From the NCBI GenBank assembly GCA_946480515.1, contig CAMLKX010000055.1, positions 1 through 9,720 of the forward strand: a stretch of 9,720 nucleotides of DNA. The letters are read 5' to 3'. Origin of the DNA: an uncultured Sphingomonadaceae bacterium. Its GTDB lineage: Bacteria > Pseudomonadota > Alphaproteobacteria > Sphingomonadales > Sphingomonadaceae. The position numbers and the translations under genes were made by a program. The notes below the pieces were generated by a model, which had not been told where the DNA came from, did not search any database, and saw nothing but the letters and a program-made list of their open reading frames with translations. Shown in pieces: positions 7,753 to 9,720 of this stretch (positions within the stretch are counted from its first letter, which is position 1; each line of letters opens with the position of its first letter).

Positions 7753-8382
7753 AAGCAGGTCCCCGTCTCCCGTCGAGAACAGAACAAGGTGCGCACTCGA
7801 GGTGCAATCCTCAAGGCGGCGCGAACGCAATTTTCCGAGACTGGCATTGCCGGGACGACGATGGATGAGATCGCGAACCTCGCTGACGTCTCGCGTGCCA
7901 CGCTGTTCAACTATTTTCCAAGTAAGGCCGACATTGTTGCGGAGTTAGCGGCCCAGATGGACGATGCCGTCATTCCGCTGATCCGGCGCTACGCCAGTGA
8001 ACCCGGTCCGCTCGTAAAAAAGGTCACCGGCGTTTTCTCCGATACGGGGCGTTACCTTGAAACCCACCGGGAAATCTTGCGCCACCTCGTCGGAATCTCG
8101 GAGCAGAGCTGGGGCGACCGCTCTGGCATTGCACGGATCGCGCGCCTCACTGACGCCTTCGTCGAATTGCTTGACCAAACCAATATGCGACCAGACGTCG
8201 ACACGCGGGTTGCTGCAGAAGTGCTGGTGAGCATCTACATTGGCTTCATCCACAACTGGCGCATGAGCGAGCATTACCCACTCGAGCGGCGGCTCAGCAT
8301 AGCAGCTCGGCTGGTAGCGGATGCTCTCGCGCCCAGCGACACCAACCGGCGCAAAAGAACCTTGCCGGGACCTTCGAAGTAG
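7750..8382 (+). CDS. TetR/AcrR-family transcriptional regulator
   Basis: This is a 210-residue dimeric DNA-binding regulator. The TetR_N helix-turn-helix domain covers about 14-62: RGAILKAARTQF (17-28), TTMDEIANLADVSRATLFNYF (starts at 36) and PSKADIV (57-63). The remaining helical region (about 65-195) is the variable ligand-binding and dimerisation part, so the effector cannot be predicted. The tail is basic (NRRKRTLPGPSK). GTG at 7750 is the only acceptable start, because a stop codon lies in frame at 7717-7719 and no other initiation codon lies between. No strong ribosome binding site precedes it. It lies 74 bases after the amidase and converges on the minus-strand SDR. It may repress the SDR-amidase unit, the minus-strand operon or itself; position favours local control but proves nothing. 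Confidence 0.93.
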   Translation: MKQVPVSRREQNKVRTRGAILKAARTQFSETGIAGTTMDEIANLADVSRATLFNYFPSKADIVAELAAQMDDAVIPLIRRYASEPGPLVKKVTGVFSDTGRYLETHREILRHLVGISEQSWGDRSGIARIARLTDAFVELLDQTNMRPDVDTRVAAEVLVSIYIGFIHNWRMSEHYPLERRLSIAARLVADALAPSDTNRRKRTLPGPSK

Positions 8383-8421
8383 GATCGACCCACTTCCTAG
8401 ACGGATACGTTCATGAGCCTT

Positions 8422-8446
8422 GCTGACGGGGTCAGCTTGTCTTCTG
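8422..8446 (+). terminator. Candidate Rho-independent terminator of tetR
   Basis: GCTGAC (8422-8427) and GTCAGC (8431-8436) form a perfect 6-bp stem with a GGG loop, followed on the plus strand by a T-rich tail TTGTCTTCT. It lies 40 bases after the tetR stop codon and overlaps the stop codon and last codons of the convergent minus-strand SDR gene. On the minus strand the stem is followed by AAGG rather than a T-run, so it should end only plus-strand transcripts. The stem is short and the tail imperfect. Confidence 0.45.
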
Positions 8447-9184
8447 AACGCGCGGCTCAACACGCATCGTGACCACGTCCATCCGCTCAGAGCGTGTCAG
8501 CGCGAACATGATCGTGTCCGCCAATTGCTCGGCATAAAGCATCTCGTGCTTTGCGATCGCCTCGTGCTTCTCCTCCTCGCTGCACTCCTGCATGTCGGTA
8601 CCGACGGACCCTGGCTGAATCACGCTCACGCGAATATTCTTCTCCTCCGAGATTTCCTTGCGGAGTGTTTCGGCAAAGGCGTCAATCCCGGCCTTGGTCG
8701 CTGCGTAGACGCTTTCGCCCGCTGCCTTGATTGTGCTGCTGATCGAGCTGACGAAAAGGAGTTGCCCGCCACCGGATTTTTCCATCCGCTCGATCGCACG
8801 GCGGGTACATGCCATGTAGCCGACCAGATTAGTCTCGATCACATAGCGCCAGTCGTCTTCCTCCATCTCGTAAAGCGGCTCCGCGCCAAGGGCTGCGTTG
8901 CACACGAGGATGTCGATGCCGCCAAGCTGGTGGTCGACCGCCGCGAAGACCTGGTCGACTCCTTCGCGCGTTCCGCTGTCTGCGATGAGCCCAAATACCT
9001 GGCCGCTGCCGCTGCGCGCGTTGGCGAGCGACTGCTCCAACTCCGGCTGGTGTCGGCCGAAGGTCAGCACCTCGGCGCCGGCATCGCACAGCATTTTTAC
9101 GAGTGCCCGCCCAATCCCCGTCGTCCCACCAGTCACAACCACGCGCTTGCCGCTGAGCGACACAGGTTCGATTTTCGAGTTCAC
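8432..9184 (-). CDS. SDR-family oxidoreductase (likely NADP-preferring)
   Basis: This is a second short-chain dehydrogenase/reductase, 250 residues, clearly different from the one at 5409-6155. It has the Rossmann motif TGGTTGIG (18-25), a CNAALG variant of NNAG (95-100), and the catalytic set Asn119, Ser147, Tyr160 and Lys164 (YAATK). PGSVGTDM at 191-198 is also typical. Arg44 after Gly43 at the end of the second strand, in place of an acidic residue, suggests NADP(H) use. The C-terminus (TMRVEPRVQKTS) lacks the common DGG ending and resembles YdfG-like or serine-3-dehydrogenase-like SDRs, whose C-terminus follows TMRVEP-type text. The GTG start is supported by GGGAG on the minus strand (9191-9195) 6 bases upstream. 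It starts 3 bases after the stop codon of the upstream minus-strand gene, so the two form an operon. The substrate is unknown. Confidence 0.92.
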   Translation of the reverse strand: MNSKIEPVSLSGKRVVVTGGTTGIGRALVKMLCDAGAEVLTFGRHQPELEQSLANARSGSGQVFGLIADSGTREGVDQVFAAVDHQLGGIDILVCNAALGAEPLYEMEEDDWRYVIETNLVGYMACTRRAIERMEKSGGGQLLFVSSISSTIKAAGESVYAATKAGIDAFAETLRKEISEEKNIRVSVIQPGSVGTDMQECSEEEKHEAIAKHEMLYAEQLADTIMFALTRSERMDVVTMRVEPRVQKTS

Positions 9185-9187
9185 GGG

Positions 9188-9720
9188 TTACTCCCAGATC
9201 AGGATGACGCGGCCATTCGCGGGGACATGGAAGTCGATCCGATTGCGGTCTTCGCACCGCGCGCGGATGGGATCTCCTCCGGCGGTCAGCACCTTCGCCT
9301 TGGGAAGTTTTTTGCGGGGCAGGCGCACCAGACTGATGTTGGCCGTGCACAACTCGCCCCCGTCGAGCTGGATGCTCAGTGCGCGGTCGCCGGTCCGCTC
9401 GTAGGACCGGATGAAGTGATCGCAGAAAAGCCGGAATGGCGCATCATCGACATGGTGATGAGAGCGGGTGGCGAAGACGAACGCGCCTCCACAGCCGTAG
9501 ATCTCCTGCCCGACCTGTCCGGCTTTCTGCCCGTCCGGATAAAGATCCTCCAGCGGGAATGAGAGCTTGCGGTTGATCACGCCGCTTTGATGTTCGCCGT
9601 CCTGGATCGCGTCGGAAGGGAGTGCATCGGGATAATAGAACCAAGCCCGGTCCAGGGCATAACGGCAATATTCGCTGATCAGCATCCGCGCCGCCGGCTC
9701 AAGGTTGGGGCCTGCCTGGG
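9188..9720 (-). CDS. C-terminal part of an unrecognised protein (N-terminus outside window)
   Basis: The reading frame is open from the right window edge (9720) to TAA at 9188-9190, and residues before the first internal Met (9685) already look protein-like (QAGPNLEPAAR), so this is the tail of a longer protein. About 176 residues are visible. The first part is rich in aromatic residues and looks helical (EYCRYALDRAWFYYPDALP). It is followed by GQVGQEIYGCGGAFVFATRS and HHHVDDAPF, with a three-His run. The last 65 residues or so look beta-rich with a closing NGRVILIWE. A helical part ending in a Gly-rich aromatic segment and followed by a small beta domain recalls alpha/alpha-toroid carbohydrate-active enzymes, but I do not recognise the family. 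It is the first of two genes in a minus-strand operon with the NADP-type SDR, 3 bases apart, which hints at a shared metabolic role. Confidence 0.75.
   Translation of the reverse strand, partial: QAGPNLEPAARMLISEYCRYALDRAWFYYPDALPSDAIQDGEHQSGVINRKLSFPLEDLYPDGQKAGQVGQEIYGCGGAFVFATRSHHHVDDAPFRLFCDHFIRSYERTGDRALSIQLDGGELCTANISLVRLPRKKLPKAKVLTAGGDPIRARCEDRNRIDFHVPANGRVILIWE

Noticed and set aside
8376..8396. Hairpin GAAGTAGG-ATCGA-CCCACTTC over the tetR stop codon, considered as a terminator
   Set aside because: It has one mismatch in the stem and no T-run on either strand. The hairpin at 8422-8436 is the better candidate.
8420..9562. A 380-codon open frame on the plus strand opposite the SDR and the partial right-edge gene
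   Set aside because: It is antisense to two minus-strand genes, one of which has intact SDR motifs. Its translation is rich in His, Arg, Cys and Leu with no recognisable domain, as expected for an antisense frame in GC-rich DNA.

Overview
The window looks like chromosomal DNA of a GC-rich alphaproteobacterium, most plausibly a sphingomonad-type organism. This rests on the protein character, the cpaF-tadB-tadC order followed by TPR genes, and the FabG-type SDR, Tat-exported amidase and TetR genes. The taxonomic call is an inference, since no rRNA or other marker gene is present.

Left half (about 1-5261, + strand): the distal part of a Tad/Flp (tight adherence) pilus operon. In order it holds the secretion ATPase CpaF/TadA (left end probably outside the window), the inner-membrane platform proteins TadB and TadC, a TadD-like TPR lipoprotein with an added C-terminal LytR_C-type domain, and a second TPR protein. 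The genes are packed with 4-base overlaps or gaps of 1-4 bases, so they are probably one translationally coupled transcript. The ATPase drives pilin movement through the TadB/TadC platform, and the TPR proteins are expected to help assembly from the envelope side. Pilin, secretin and prepilin peptidase genes are not in the window and are presumably upstream.

Middle (5262-8382, + strand): a 147-base spacer with a reasonable sigma70-like promoter, then a two-gene unit. An SDR oxidoreductase overlaps by 4 bases an amidase-signature hydrolase that carries a Tat-type signal. A TetR-family regulator follows. An imperfect inverted repeat lies across the short region before tetR, and its right arm covers the tetR start codon.

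Right end (8432-9720, - strand): a second SDR of a different cofactor type, preceded in the same operon by the C-terminal part of a larger unrecognised protein that runs off the window. A GC hairpin with a T-rich tail lies between the convergent tetR and SDR genes and overlaps the SDR stop codon.

I found no RNA gene, insertion sequence, CRISPR array, integrase or prophage gene. I also found no convincing evidence for a wholly undescribed system. The most interesting points are the TPR-LytR_C fusion in the Tad operon, the inverted repeat at the tetR start, the coupled SDR/Tat-amidase pair, and the unassigned protein at the right edge.
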